NCBI GenBank assembly: GCA_025201365.1
Contig: JAIXMF010000083.1
Location: 1 to 44,485 of the forward strand
DNA from: Syncephalis plumigaleata
Taxonomy: Eukaryota; Zoopagomycota; Zoopagomycetes; Zoopagales; Piptocephalidaceae
Reading direction: 5' to 3'
DNA: 44,485 bases
Under the pieces are notes generated by a model. That model saw nothing but the letters and a program-made list of their open reading frames with translations. It made no database searches and was not told where the DNA came from. Shown here piece by piece: positions 1 to 13,886 of the stretch. The position numbers and the translations under genes were made by a program. Every line of letters starts with the position of its first letter. Position 1 is the first letter of the stretch.

Positions 1-493
1 GGGATATTCGTCAAACGGGAACTATACTGCATCGACTGGAACGTGAATACACCACCAATCAACGAATGACATTTGACATCGACAGACATGGTAATCAACT
101 CATAACGGGTGATCAAGTAAGTGTCTATCTATCTATCTAGAATGAGCACACATGAATCAATGCTAAATCGAGTACATGGTAGTATGGTGGTGTTAGTCTA
201 TTCGATATTCAAATCAAAAATGAATCCCTAGAGGATGGGAGCACGATGCCAGCTAGGACACATTGGTCGCAACTTCATCAAGGTATTGCTCATTAACATT
301 GTGCTTACTACAGTCATGCCAGACTAACCCTACCATGCTAGATATATGTTCTGCCGTCGAGTTCCATCCCATCTATTCGGATACATTATGGGCAAGTTGC
401 TCTGGTCAGCGTAAATTCCCGTTAGATCTAGATGAGGAGACGCCATCATCCGCTACAACTCTGGATGACGAGACTAGCATTGATAATCGATAG
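1..493 (+). CDS. WRAP53/TCAB1-like WD40 protein, C-terminal part (5' end outside window)
   Basis: This is the C-terminal end of a WD-repeat protein resembling WRAP53/TCAB1, which in animals guides telomerase RNA and small Cajal body RNAs. Exons are 3-116, 183-282 and 342-493. The first two bases finish a codon from upstream. The first exon reads DIRQTGTILHRLEREYTTNQ and then RMTFDIDRHGNQLITG, close to the human stretch WDLRQSGYPLWSLGRE...TTNQR..FDLD..G..L.SG. The last exon holds FHPIYSDTLWASCSGQRKFP, matching human SLHP..P.LATASGQR.FP. Introns are 66 and 59 bp; the second has a clear CTAAC branch site. The protein stops soon after an acidic stretch, so the human C-terminal LWWCGG strand is missing. 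A tail spliced from beyond the stop cannot be ruled out. The F-box gene downstream is convergent. Confidence 0.82.
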
Positions 494-743
494 CATTATG
501 GAAATATGGCACATCGATAAGCAGCAAATAAATTAGCAACTATCTACAGAATCTAATTACTTTTTTGCATATCATCCGTACATATATATTTAGCAATAAT
601 TACTAATTTATTCAATAATATGAATGGTAATCTATGCCAATATTCAGATAATTCCATATGAACAATACACTGACATAAATTACTCGATACTAGGAGTATG
701 TCAATCAATAGCTCGATCATAAGTCATGGTCGTCATATGTCGT

Positions 744-2267
744 TTATTGCATACTCCAAACTAACAGTTTCTTACCATTATTGGCTAGCTTCACCAATGA
801 GGTGGCGTTAACGGCTGCAGTGCCTTCCTCATTATCCGCAGGAATCCACTTCAACTTTGATTGATCCTTAATGTTCATTGCGTAAAATCCACTTCCTGAA
901 TGTTGAGACACCCAATACCGGTCAAGCATGAAGCCCAAATGGGTCAGACTACTTGCAACGGTAGTTTCGAAGATCGTTTCCTTCGTTGATAAATTCATCA
1001 ATTTCAAATTTGATTTGTTCAACATGATGATCTGCTTATTGTGCAATGATACAGTGGGTGTATGACCCACAAAACTACCGGAATAGTAGACTTCAGTGCT
1101 GTTAATATTGTGAATGAAGAATACTCGTTTAGATTGATCAGGTGGCGTAGATTGATTTGACGGGTATAGTCTGGCCTCCTCTGGTAAATCCTGCCATACC
1201 ATCATCGTATCCGAGCTAAGTAGTTTGGCACGATGTTCTTTTTGCGTATTGATAAGGAGATTCAAGGTAATAGTTTTCTTTCCAGACGACAATGGACGAA
1301 CATCAATTGAGCCGGCACTAAGTAAATTCCATGAATACTCCGTAAACTGGGGCTCCTCATCCACTTTAACGTTAAAGCGACTGGCATAAATGGTGCACAG
1401 ATGCTCAAAAGTATTTACAATGGCGTAGGTATGCCAAGAAGCAGGCGTGTCGATTGCAAGTGGCGTACTTTGCATTAGGTCGATAATAAACGACGAGCGA
1501 GCATTACCAACCGTGAACGACTGTTGCAATAGAAGCCAACGGTCGTGCAAACAGTTCAATTGGACGGCTACCTTTAATGGAGTGACCGTGCATGGTTTTT
1601 GCATTGCTTCTAGCTCATTCACCCTCCAGTAGAGTATCTTTTGACTGTCGTCCTTGAATTCTTCATGCTTGTATAGTATGGAGATGACTAGAAAGTCATT
1701 ACTTGATAAACCGCTGATGGACTTGATTTTATCAATCGAGCTATTATCCACTAGATTCCCCAATGGAAATGATTTGGGTTCATGATCATGTGAAATGTAA
1801 TGGAAATGCGTATTGGCGATAATAGCCAATGTACCACATATGTTGCTAAAAATGATACGCGAACCAGATGTAGTCGATGAAGCTGACTCGACTTTTGGAA
1901 CAGTGAACGACGTTAACGAGTATTTGCCATCCTGCCAGTTCTTCTCTAAGCGTAAACGACCGATACAATGCGTAATCCATCTCTGCTTATTGCACGCATA
2001 ATCTATTATGTCGCTCTTTTCATTCGATGTCGCTGTTTCCTCCTTTAGCATCTGGGTATGCCAGTCTATCCAGTCTTTTATGTCAGTATCTTGACCAAAA
2101 CGATTTTTAAACCAATTCTCCCCTATGCTATCGTCTTCGTCGGTAATATCTAACATGTGATGACAAGTGCTAAGGAATATTAGCAGCGAGGCATCGTCCA
2201 GAAAGGTAAACAACCGCCATAGGACGTGCACCGGCAGTTTAGAGATATCTGCACGTAAAGAAGTCAT
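744..2267 (-). CDS. F-box-type protein with long C-terminal region (paralogue of the 17051-18679 gene)
   Basis: This is an intronless gene of about 507 residues. I chose the ATG at 2267 (MTSLRADISKLPVHVLWRLF). The frame stays open to an ATG at 2378, but that extra leader is hydrophobic and serine/cysteine-rich and looks like 5' UTR. Residues 8-50 look like an F-box (LP...LWRLFTFLDDASLLIFL...), the module that binds Skp1 in SCF ubiquitin ligases. A tryptophan-containing segment (NWFKNRF) and a charged linker follow. The remaining roughly 400 residues alternate short beta-like hydrophobic strings, possibly a divergent propeller; that fold is inference. The gene at 17051-18679 has the same layout, including an NW..G..SL or NWRYGR type motif near residue 130. 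The substrate cannot be guessed. Confidence 0.7.
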   Translation of the reverse strand: MTSLRADISKLPVHVLWRLFTFLDDASLLIFLSTCHHMLDITDEDDSIGENWFKNRFGQDTDIKDWIDWHTQMLKEETATSNEKSDIIDYACNKQRWITHCIGRLRLEKNWQDGKYSLTSFTVPKVESASSTTSGSRIIFSNICGTLAIIANTHFHYISHDHEPKSFPLGNLVDNSSIDKIKSISGLSSNDFLVISILYKHEEFKDDSQKILYWRVNELEAMQKPCTVTPLKVAVQLNCLHDRWLLLQQSFTVGNARSSFIIDLMQSTPLAIDTPASWHTYAIVNTFEHLCTIYASRFNVKVDEEPQFTEYSWNLLSAGSIDVRPLSSGKKTITLNLLINTQKEHRAKLLSSDTMMVWQDLPEEARLYPSNQSTPPDQSKRVFFIHNINSTEVYYSGSFVGHTPTVSLHNKQIIMLNKSNLKLMNLSTKETIFETTVASSLTHLGFMLDRYWVSQHSGSGFYAMNIKDQSKLKWIPADNEEGTAAVNATSLVKLANNGKKLLVWSMQ

Positions 2268-2433
2268 GCTACGCGATTTGAAATATAAAGAAAGATTGAA
2301 GGCTAGTGTGGATATACGAAAGCAACATGCAGAAGAATGACTGGTGGTTAAGCAACATGGACTATTTATTTGATTCAATTTGTCCTAAACATATGAAACC
2401 AATATAGTCGGTTGTCTTGGAATCAATCGTATT

Positions 2434-2744
2434 TTATTACAGACTTTTTCCATCCAATTTGCGCAGTTAGCCATTTGTTGTTACGAATAAATAATAGTTA
2501 TAATAACACTTACGTATTTTGTGGTGTGGCAGCGATAACTCCACGGTTAATTTGATTTTCGTTGTTTGGACCCCCGTTGTCCTTGTCCTTCTTTCTTTGA
2601 ACGCTTAGAAGGAACGGCACCTCGTTGGAATTGTGTTGGAATACGACTTCCATTACGAAGACCGTGAATAATCTGAATAAAATTCAAACATGCTGCCATA
2701 TCCCGATTCCATACATGATAATCAATAGCTACTTGTAAGTACAT
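2434..2744 (-). pseudogene. Relic of a Fanzor/TnpB-like RNA-guided nuclease C-terminus (copy 1, block A)
   Basis: An open stretch of 65 codons (2744 down to 2547) contains HVWNRDMAACLNFIQIIHGL followed by RNGSRIPTQFQRG and a basic tail. The NRD..A..N pattern resembles the third RuvC catalytic motif near the C-terminus of TnpB-family and Fanzor proteins, and the G..P..F.R tail resembles fungal copies as I remember them. No upstream RuvC-I or zinc-ribbon cysteines are visible, so this is at best an end fragment. DNA similarity to 16531-16790 extends past the open frame, down to about 2434. It is unclear whether the fragment is expressed. Another protein with a chance NRD motif is possible, and a profile search would settle it. 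It lies upstream of the F-box gene on the same strand. Confidence 0.42.
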
Positions 2745-2887
2745 GACATGGCAATATCCAACTATACTAGTACACTTGTATCATCTACCTTATAGAATTG
2801 ATGATGGTAGTTATCGCTATCAATATAGGATCCATTACTAATACTGAATTGTTATTATTATTATGCTGTGTCAATTGGCATTTCTAT

Positions 2888-3050
2888 GGTGATAATGGTG
2901 TTAACAATTGTGTGAATCTATTTATTAATAAACAGCAAATGTTAAAGGATAAATGCGCAAAATGGATGGAAAAACACCCTATTATGTAATTATTATCATT
3001 TGTATCACTAAGGTGAAGGTCAGAATAGGACCGGTTTATTCAATAAATGA
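2888..3050. repeat. Non-coding blocks B and C shared with the second F-box locus
   Basis: Bases 2888-2980 (GATAATGG.GTTAACAATT, then ..AATCTATTTATTAAT.AACA) align by eye with 18861-18950 in the same orientation. Bases 3011-3050 (AAGGT.GAAG..AGAATAGG, then ..CGGTTTATTC) align more weakly with 16337-16372. With block A they show that this area and 16.3-19 kb derive from one duplicated segment, later reshuffled. No open frame here looks genuine. Confidence 0.5.
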
Positions 3051-3146
3051 TTAAATGATGATTTTGTAGATATGCTTGTTGTTATACCAAGGAATAATGA
3101 CTTGAATACCAACATATCCATTTGACGATGTTCTTGTCTTGTTTGC

Positions 3147-3281
3147 TTAACGCATAGGTCTCCAAGGATTAAACATTTGAGCAGATACAGTAGTGCGACG
3201 ATCTAGGGCGGGACTAGCTTCAATTGTGACTAAACTGGCGACAACAGCGACGGCAATAGCGATAACGGCAGAGGACTTCAT
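3147..3281 (-). CDS. Small secreted peptide, 44 residues
   Basis: The predicted peptide is MKSSAVIAIAVAVVASLV followed by TIEASPALDRR and a 15-residue tail, TTVSAQMFNPWRPMR. Residues 1-23 form a textbook signal peptide: lysine n-region, a core rich in Ala/Val/Ile, and a small-residue cleavage region ending near EAS. The DRR just after it could be a kexin-type dibasic processing site, which would release the 15-residue tail. An ATTTATA (TATAAAT on this strand) lies at 3406-3412, about 125 bp upstream of the ATG, behind a purine-rich leader. It is too short for homology to be judged, and no paralogue was seen in the window. A role as a secreted signal or effector peptide is inference only. The downstream sequence shows no obvious further exon. 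Confidence 0.5.
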   Translation of the reverse strand: MKSSAVIAIAVAVVASLVTIEASPALDRRTTVSAQMFNPWRPMR

Positions 3282-3871
3282 GTTGATGTTGGCCTAGTGG
3301 AATGGATAGCTCAACTAACTAGAACGAGAGTAGAAAGTATTGAGAGTAAAGTATAGTAGAAGAGCGAGTATGAAGATGACAAGTCGAGTGTGCCAAAAGT
3401 GCTTGATTTATAGCCGAGATGATGATGATGATGGCAGATATTGGTATAGCTGCACTGGCAATCCATTGCTTATTGATAGTACATTCAGTAAGCAAGTACC
3501 AATGAGATGTAATGCTGAATGTCTATCATGTCATGTAACCGCACTGTCTATTCATTGTATGAATCTACACATCATCATCATTTCAGAATACACCATCAAT
3601 AATGACGCGTACACCTGCTACAATCATATAGCTGATTATATTCTATTGAAATGATAGTATTGAACATCATGTGTATGAGTATAGATTGAATGTAAATCAA
3701 TCCATATCACGATGATGATGACAAGGAAGATTACGTGCAATATTAATCATTAAATAGTCTAGATAGTAATGACGAACCATTTTTTTATTTTACGTGTACC
3801 ATTTTATGATTTGAACTAGATGTTTTCTTTCTCTTTCTTTCTTTCACCTTACTAGTTTTACGCAAAAGTAA
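3282..3871. other. Divergent intergenic region, no gene seen
   Basis: This gap separates the small secreted-peptide gene from the membrane-protein gene. It holds the TATA-like site at 3406-3412, a GATGATGATG run near 3420 and a CTTTCTTTCTTT tract just before the rightward gene. The open frame at 3340-3654 is low in complexity and has no recognisable features. Confidence 0.5.
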
Positions 3872-4069
3872 TTGCTAATGTCGTTGCCACTACAATCCCA
3901 TTTACATCCAAGGCGCTGGGTGGCACCGTTAGCGGCATTTACCATGGCCATAACAATTGGTTTGTATGTGCGAGCATCCATTAAACAAGCACGTCGGGAA
4001 CGCGATCGTATACGAGCACACTCGATGGAGGAAATGTCGTCGAGTAATGATAGTGACGAAACTAAATGA
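3872..4069 (+). CDS. Small single-pass membrane protein
   Basis: This gene encodes 65 residues, or 63 if the second ATG at 3878 is used. The order is a short N-terminus (MSLPLQSHLHPRRW), one hydrophobic segment at about residues 16-33 (VAPLAAFTMAITIGLYV), a basic helix (RASIKQARRERDRIR) and an acidic, serine-rich tail. This shape is common among tiny mitochondrial inner-membrane or ER proteins of fungi. I do not recognise the family with certainty. A pyrimidine tract and a possible 3' splice site (TTACTAG, about 3849-3855) sit just upstream, so an extra 5' exon is possible. It is convergent with the TFIIA gene, whose stop is about 200 bp away. Confidence 0.55.
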   Translation: MLMSLPLQSHLHPRRWVAPLAAFTMAITIGLYVRASIKQARRERDRIRAHSMEEMSSSNDSDETK

Positions 4070-4272
4070 AATATTCAATACTCTAGTAGCCTTATAGAAT
4101 AATTGTATATGATGATTATAATGATGTACATACATACTAGCGTCGATAGAGTATACTCGACATTGGCTCTATCAAATAAACAAGCCGTAATCATTGTGCA
4201 CAATTTATTTAGTTAAAGCGACCTATTGCAAAATACGATATCGCTTAGTCTGTCTAGGATAATGGCAACGAT

Positions 4273-4850
4273 CTATACCTCGCCTGGTTTTCGTCCATTA
4301 CAAGCGACAATCTTGATTTTCTTCGTAGTGACCGTTTCATGGTCAAATCGAAATACCGGATGCTCAACCGTGAATGTCCATACATCATCGCAAAAGCTGT
4401 GTAATGTAATAGTATTAGGCTAGCTGTCCTAGTCTATACACGATAGCTACTACTTACTTGTAGGTATGAAGATGGCCCTAATATCATAAGCGAATAAACA
4501 ATAATTATTAGTATTTTATCCAATGAACTAACCGCGACTACTCACCTTGAACGCAACACGGCTACGAACATTGTTACTCAATGCATCAGCAATACTTTTG
4601 TCAAACTGTAATAACGAATAAATGCAGTGCATACCACAATAGAATTATTAGTATTCGAATCCCTTACGAATCATATACTCATCGTCGTCGTCTTTCTCTT
4701 TCTTCTCTCCTATATACTACGTACCTGAGTGAGAACACGCATAGCTAGTTGTGGTGTTAGATGACCGGCTTCGATCAGTTCGTCGAGTGCCTCGGTAAGC
4801 GTGTTACCCAGCGTGCTCTGTCGATAATGCTCGTAGTATTGAGTCGCCAT
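4273..4850 (-). CDS. TOA2: Transcription initiation factor IIA small (gamma) subunit
   Basis: There are four exons on the minus strand: 4850-4725, 4605-4546, 4477-4458 (only 20 nt) and 4396-4273, giving 109 residues, the usual size for TFIIA gamma. The N-terminal helical domain reads [20 protein letters not shown] and then [18 protein letters not shown]. Exon 2 gives [20 protein letters not shown]. The tiny exon gives GHLHTY, and the last exon gives [11 protein letters not shown] with a C-terminal KIKIVACNG. These match the conserved TLG.SL...L, LTP.LA..VL.QFDK, Y.FCD.VWTF and KVKIVACD blocks. TFIIA gamma pairs with the large subunit and stabilises TBP on TATA DNA. The gene is divergent from RPN1 across 359 bp. 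Confidence 0.95.
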
Positions 4851-5029
4851 CGAAGTAAGTGTAGAAGAAGTGTGACTTGTACGAGAAAGAGTTGACAGTA
4901 TAGGTAGGCTTTTAGTGTAGGATGCGTTGTTGTGGTGACAGTGGTGGTGATGGGATTTTGAGAGTACATTCATATCACTTGCTGAAAAGGATTTTTCATC
5001 CTCTTCACCTATCATGACATCAAAATAGA

Positions 5030-5037
5030 TCACGTGA
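5030..5037. promoter_or_regulatory. Palindromic TCACGTGA in the TFIIA/RPN1 divergent promoter
   Basis: A perfect TCACGTGA lies midway between the two divergent start codons, 180 bp from TFIIA and 173 bp from RPN1. CACGTG is the core bound by Cbf1/USF-type bHLH factors. Use of the site in vivo is inference. The rest of the 359-bp gap has only ACT/CTA triplet runs next to the RPN1 start. Confidence 0.35.
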
Positions 5038-5209
5038 TTCGCTGACGCAACAAGTTGTATTGGTTTGATGGGAGTTGTAGTTCATCTATCACTATTACTA
5101 CTACCATATCTCATCCGAGTGTTTGTGCATTCCGCTTCAATCTCTACTACCACTACTATCGCCACTACTACTACTACTACTACTACATCTGCTGTAAACT
5201 TTTCTGATC

Positions 5210-9148
<3,939 letters not shown>

Positions 9149-9167
9149 TAATAAATGGATCGACATC

Positions 9168-9796
9168 TTATTCTCCAAACAGTTTTTGAACACGCTTCAA
9201 TACCGAATCCTTTGATGGATCTAGTATGACATGAATGACAATTAGTACTTGATAAATAGCAAACAGTAGTAATTATACTTACCGTATGGATGATCTTTTG
9301 AGGGAATCTCCAATAACGCTGGATATGCCTCATTGTGAGCATCAATTAGAGGACGAATCGTGTCTGCCACCTAATAATGATGACGAGTATCATATAAGTT
9401 ATTAACATTCATTCAATTAGTTACTACTACTACTAGATGAGATACTAACATGTTGATTGATAAGAATGATTGCAATATCCTTACGACGTTTGTATTCACC
9501 GAATGTCTCTTCAACTTTGGCAGCTGGTGTTTCTACATATTCATATTCATATTCATTCATTTCGTTAGTATATTTAGATATCATCATCATGATATTAACT
9601 TACTTGCATCCACGATAAAAAAGTTGCTACGTTGCTGTGTGTCAACATGACCAATACCCGCTAACAATAACCCGGTGACCGTATCCTATAACATATATGT
9701 AGATATATCCTATAAATTATAACGTCATGCTTATCGTTAGCTATGAGTGTCGCTTACTTCGTCACCAATCACTGCAATCAAATTACGTGTGGCCAT
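9168..9796 (-). CDS. VMA7: V-type proton ATPase subunit F
   Basis: Five exons (9796-9758, 9685-9604, 9532-9450, 9370-9283, 9220-9168) give 114 residues, typical of the family. The start [18 protein letters not shown] followed by LLLAGIGHV matches the conserved [19 protein letters not shown]. Exons 3-4 give [19 protein letters not shown], and exons 4-5 give [20 protein letters not shown], equivalent to GIILINQ..A..R and PAVLEIPSK.HPYD..KDS. Subunit F sits in the central stalk of the V1 sector and takes part in coupling ATP hydrolysis to rotation. It is convergent with RPN1 and divergent from DAD3. A (GA)n tract (about 9928-9944) lies in its 5' region. Confidence 0.96.
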
Positions 9797-10130
9797 CGTG
9801 ATGTTGAATAGTCGACAAAATACAGTAAGGCTTGTTGCACGATGGACGGTAAATAGCAACGAGAAAGAAGAAAGAAACAGAGAAATAGAGATAGATAGAA
9901 CAGGAATAAGCAACGACAAGTGAAGAAAGAGAGAGAGAGAGAGAGAAGGAAGAACAAGTATGTCATATCTACATTCCTCTTACAATGATGTTTATTCATC
10001 GTTCAGTTTCTTTTCCGTTAATCCCAAGTGTGTCTTGTGACTTATCACGTCGACGTTTTCCTCTCCTTCGTCTCTACTCTATCTAATACTCAAACGCCCT
10101 GCCTTTTATTAAACTATCCTATAAGCTGTA
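9797..10130. other. Divergent VMA7/DAD3 promoter region
   Basis: The 334-bp gap between start codons contains a GA-rich purine tract (about 9863-9955) and TCACGTCGACGT near 10046. There is no coding potential that I can support. Confidence 0.45.
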
Positions 10131-10497
10131 ATGGCACAGGAAAACATGAATGCACTACGCGATGAAGTGCTTAAAGAGTATAAACAGCTAGCCTACAATA
10201 TAGATCAGGTAATGAAAATAAATACAAGAGAATAGCACAGTTAGCTAATGATAATAATAACGATAACACTGATAATAGATGAATACGGTGATAGTTAGTA
10301 TGAATACCGAACAAGTACCGCTACTTACCGATAAGCTACGAGAGATTGAGCGTAAATTCGGTCTAGTCTACACGTTATTTAAAGCGTCAGTCTACGCGAT
10401 TGTTAAAGACGACGAACGTCAGAATCCGTCAGTAATGAACACGGCCATCAATGCGTATGACCCGTCTAATATGACGAATCGCCCTGCTTTTTTGTAA
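10131..10497 (+). CDS. DAD3: DASH/Dam1 kinetochore complex subunit Dad3
   Basis: Two exons (10131-10208 and 10279-10497) encode 98 residues. Helical N-terminal segment MNALRDEVLKEYKQLAYNI is followed by the family signature LREIERKFGLVYTLFKASVY then AIV, very close to the Dad3 pattern LR.LE.K.GLV.TLFKASVYS.V. The Dad3 subunit belongs to the ring-forming complex that couples fungal kinetochores to microtubules. A further roughly 30 residues (DDERQNPSVMNTAINAYDPS and so on) extend beyond the usual end of the fission-yeast protein. The 26-codon first exon is required to complete the N-terminal helix. The COG8 gene follows on the same strand after 108 bp. Confidence 0.85.
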
Positions 10498-10605
10498 CTG
10501 TTTCCCTTCTATTACTCATTACACTTTCTACTACTACTACATAAGCATAAACAATAAGTGTGTGTGCGTGTTTCCTTTTATTCTTAAACTTTATGTAGGC
10601 TAGCA

Positions 10606-12303
10606 ATGTCAGCTACTACAATCACAGCAATACTTGATAGCAATAATGCTACTAGTAGTAATAGCGAATTACTAGATCGTGTAAGTTCAGCATTCGCTCA
10701 ATTCGATACTGCCTGTCAAAATGTAGAAAAGAGCATATCTAGTCTGAGTCACGCGACAGCATCAACATCAACATCAACATCGACATATCAACAGGATCGA
10801 CAAGGGTCGTTGCAAGCGTTGAACCATTTGGATGTCATATCGCAGTGGCTTGATATACCGCAAACTATTCATCAATGCATTACGAACGAGCATTGGGATG
10901 ATGCACTAGCATTATGGGATCGATGTCGATACTGGCAGCAATCACAATCATCTACGACAGTGCAAGAAGATCAGATCAATCGTGTCATGCTAATAAGACA
11001 AATCTATGAACAAGTGGATCATACAGTTCAAACGGAATTAGCGCAACAATTGATTATACATCTGGCGAGTGACACATCTCTACCAGATCTGGCTCGTTTT
11101 CTAGGTCGATTACGTCGTGTATGGTCTGATACCACCATGTCAATTACTGATTCAATTGCTAGACCAATATCATTATCTGAACGATTGGCAGCATTGTTAA
11201 TAAAGGCACGTCTACGATGGTGGTATCAAGCATCGAATGGATCCATGATAGATGATTCTATGATTACTACGAGTAAATTGGATGCATCATCACTTACCAC
11301 GGAACAACATTTAACGGCATTGTCCCAATATCTCGACATTGTACGCACGACACTTCCTGATATACATCGACAATGGCAAGTATTACTTGCATCATCATCA
11401 TCACGATCATCAATAAGTGAATCAAAAGAAGGGAATAAGAAGAAGCAGAAGAAGCAGAAGAAGAAACAAGAGAAAGAGAAGAAGGCGGACGAGGATGACA
11501 AGGATGACAAGGATGATCAAATGATAATGACGAATGCTGCCGCTAATTATTTAACAAAACAACTTGTAAATCGTATTCAATGTTGTCTAGACACGATACA
11601 CGATATAACAAGTCTAGTTAAATTAGAGTCAATACTAACTCATAGTGCATCGTCTCTTGGTAGATATGGATCAGATCCACTACCATGGATGCTACCCAAT
11701 CTACACGAGAAATGCTTACATATAACTAGAGTGAGAATACAACGTATTAATGATGATTGTCGTAAGGAAATGGAACAGAATGTAGACTGGATCACTGCCA
11801 TTACTACTAGTCAACGTGCTATCGATACATTGGCCCTACCTAATGAGCCCATTCCCGTAGATGCAATGAATTGGCCACCCACCACTTTATTACAAATACC
11901 AATATGGGCAGGACTATTTAATATGTATATGGCGTTATTCAATGATCTACGCTGGTATGCACCTATCAATATTGGTTTACCAGTAGCCGAGAGTATGCGT
12001 GATATGTTGCAACAAACTGCCACTAGCATGTCAACAATACTGCATCGATACTGTAAAGAATCAGCATCATCAACAAATGATAACGATGAAGAAGACAAGC
12101 GACAACATCATCATTATGCTTCTACTATCACGCGTTATTACATTTATTTATTAGTGCCTATGCTTTGGCATGCTTTATTACATCAAGTATTTGGTAGATC
12201 GACTACATCACACGATGATAATACTATTGTATCGATTGATAACATTGAATCAGTATCCATTCAAGAACTAAAGGATATCCTACAAGAATGGATCAATTCA
12301 TAG
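10606..12303 (+). CDS. COG8: Conserved oligomeric Golgi complex subunit 8
   Basis: This intronless gene encodes 565 residues. Recognisable COG8 segments are LDIPQTIHQCITNEHWDDAL near residue 85 (family: EIPQLM.TC....YEEALEL), LPDLARFLGRLRRV near 165 (LP.CL...GYLRRM) and LFNDLRWYAPINIGLPVAES near 445 (FNDLR.CAPV.LA). COG8 belongs to lobe B of the COG tether, which recycles Golgi enzymes by retrograde transport. Compared with animal COG8, about 60 N-terminal residues are missing; an upstream exon is possible but none was found in the 108-bp gap. A serine run and a Lys/Glu/Asp-rich insert occupy about residues 265-305. The absence of introns contrasts with its neighbours. Confidence 0.8.
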   Translation: MSATTITAILDSNNATSSNSELLDRVSSAFAQFDTACQNVEKSISSLSHATASTSTSTSTYQQDRQGSLQALNHLDVISQWLDIPQTIHQCITNEHWDDALALWDRCRYWQQSQSSTTVQEDQINRVMLIRQIYEQVDHTVQTELAQQLIIHLASDTSLPDLARFLGRLRRVWSDTTMSITDSIARPISLSERLAALLIKARLRWWYQASNGSMIDDSMITTSKLDASSLTTEQHLTALSQYLDIVRTTLPDIHRQWQVLLASSSSRSSISESKEGNKKKQKKQKKKQEKEKKADEDDKDDKDDQMIMTNAAANYLTKQLVNRIQCCLDTIHDITSLVKLESILTHSASSLGRYGSDPLPWMLPNLHEKCLHITRVRIQRINDDCRKEMEQNVDWITAITTSQRAIDTLALPNEPIPVDAMNWPPTTLLQIPIWAGLFNMYMALFNDLRWYAPINIGLPVAESMRDMLQQTATSMSTILHRYCKESASSTNDNDEEDKRQHHHYASTITRYYIYLLVPMLWHALLHQVFGRSTTSHDDNTIVSIDNIESVSIQELKDILQEWINS

Positions 12304-12449
12304 CATGACTATTCAGTGTAATAAACTACATTAAGCTAATGATTTAGACGTATGTAAATAAGTCATTCCTATGTATCAACACATTCGAACATCATCCTAT
12401 TTTTATTTAGATAGCAATTAGAATCCTGCATATTAGTATCATTCTTGAT

Positions 12450-13886
<1,437 letters not shown>

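Noticed and set aside
3340-3654. 104-residue plus-strand open frame
   Set aside because: It has low-complexity Asp and His/Ile runs, no start context, and overlaps the leader and TATA region of the secreted-peptide gene.
4226-4423. 65-residue plus-strand open frame
   Set aside because: It is antisense to the last TFIIA exon, which carries strong conserved motifs on the minus strand.
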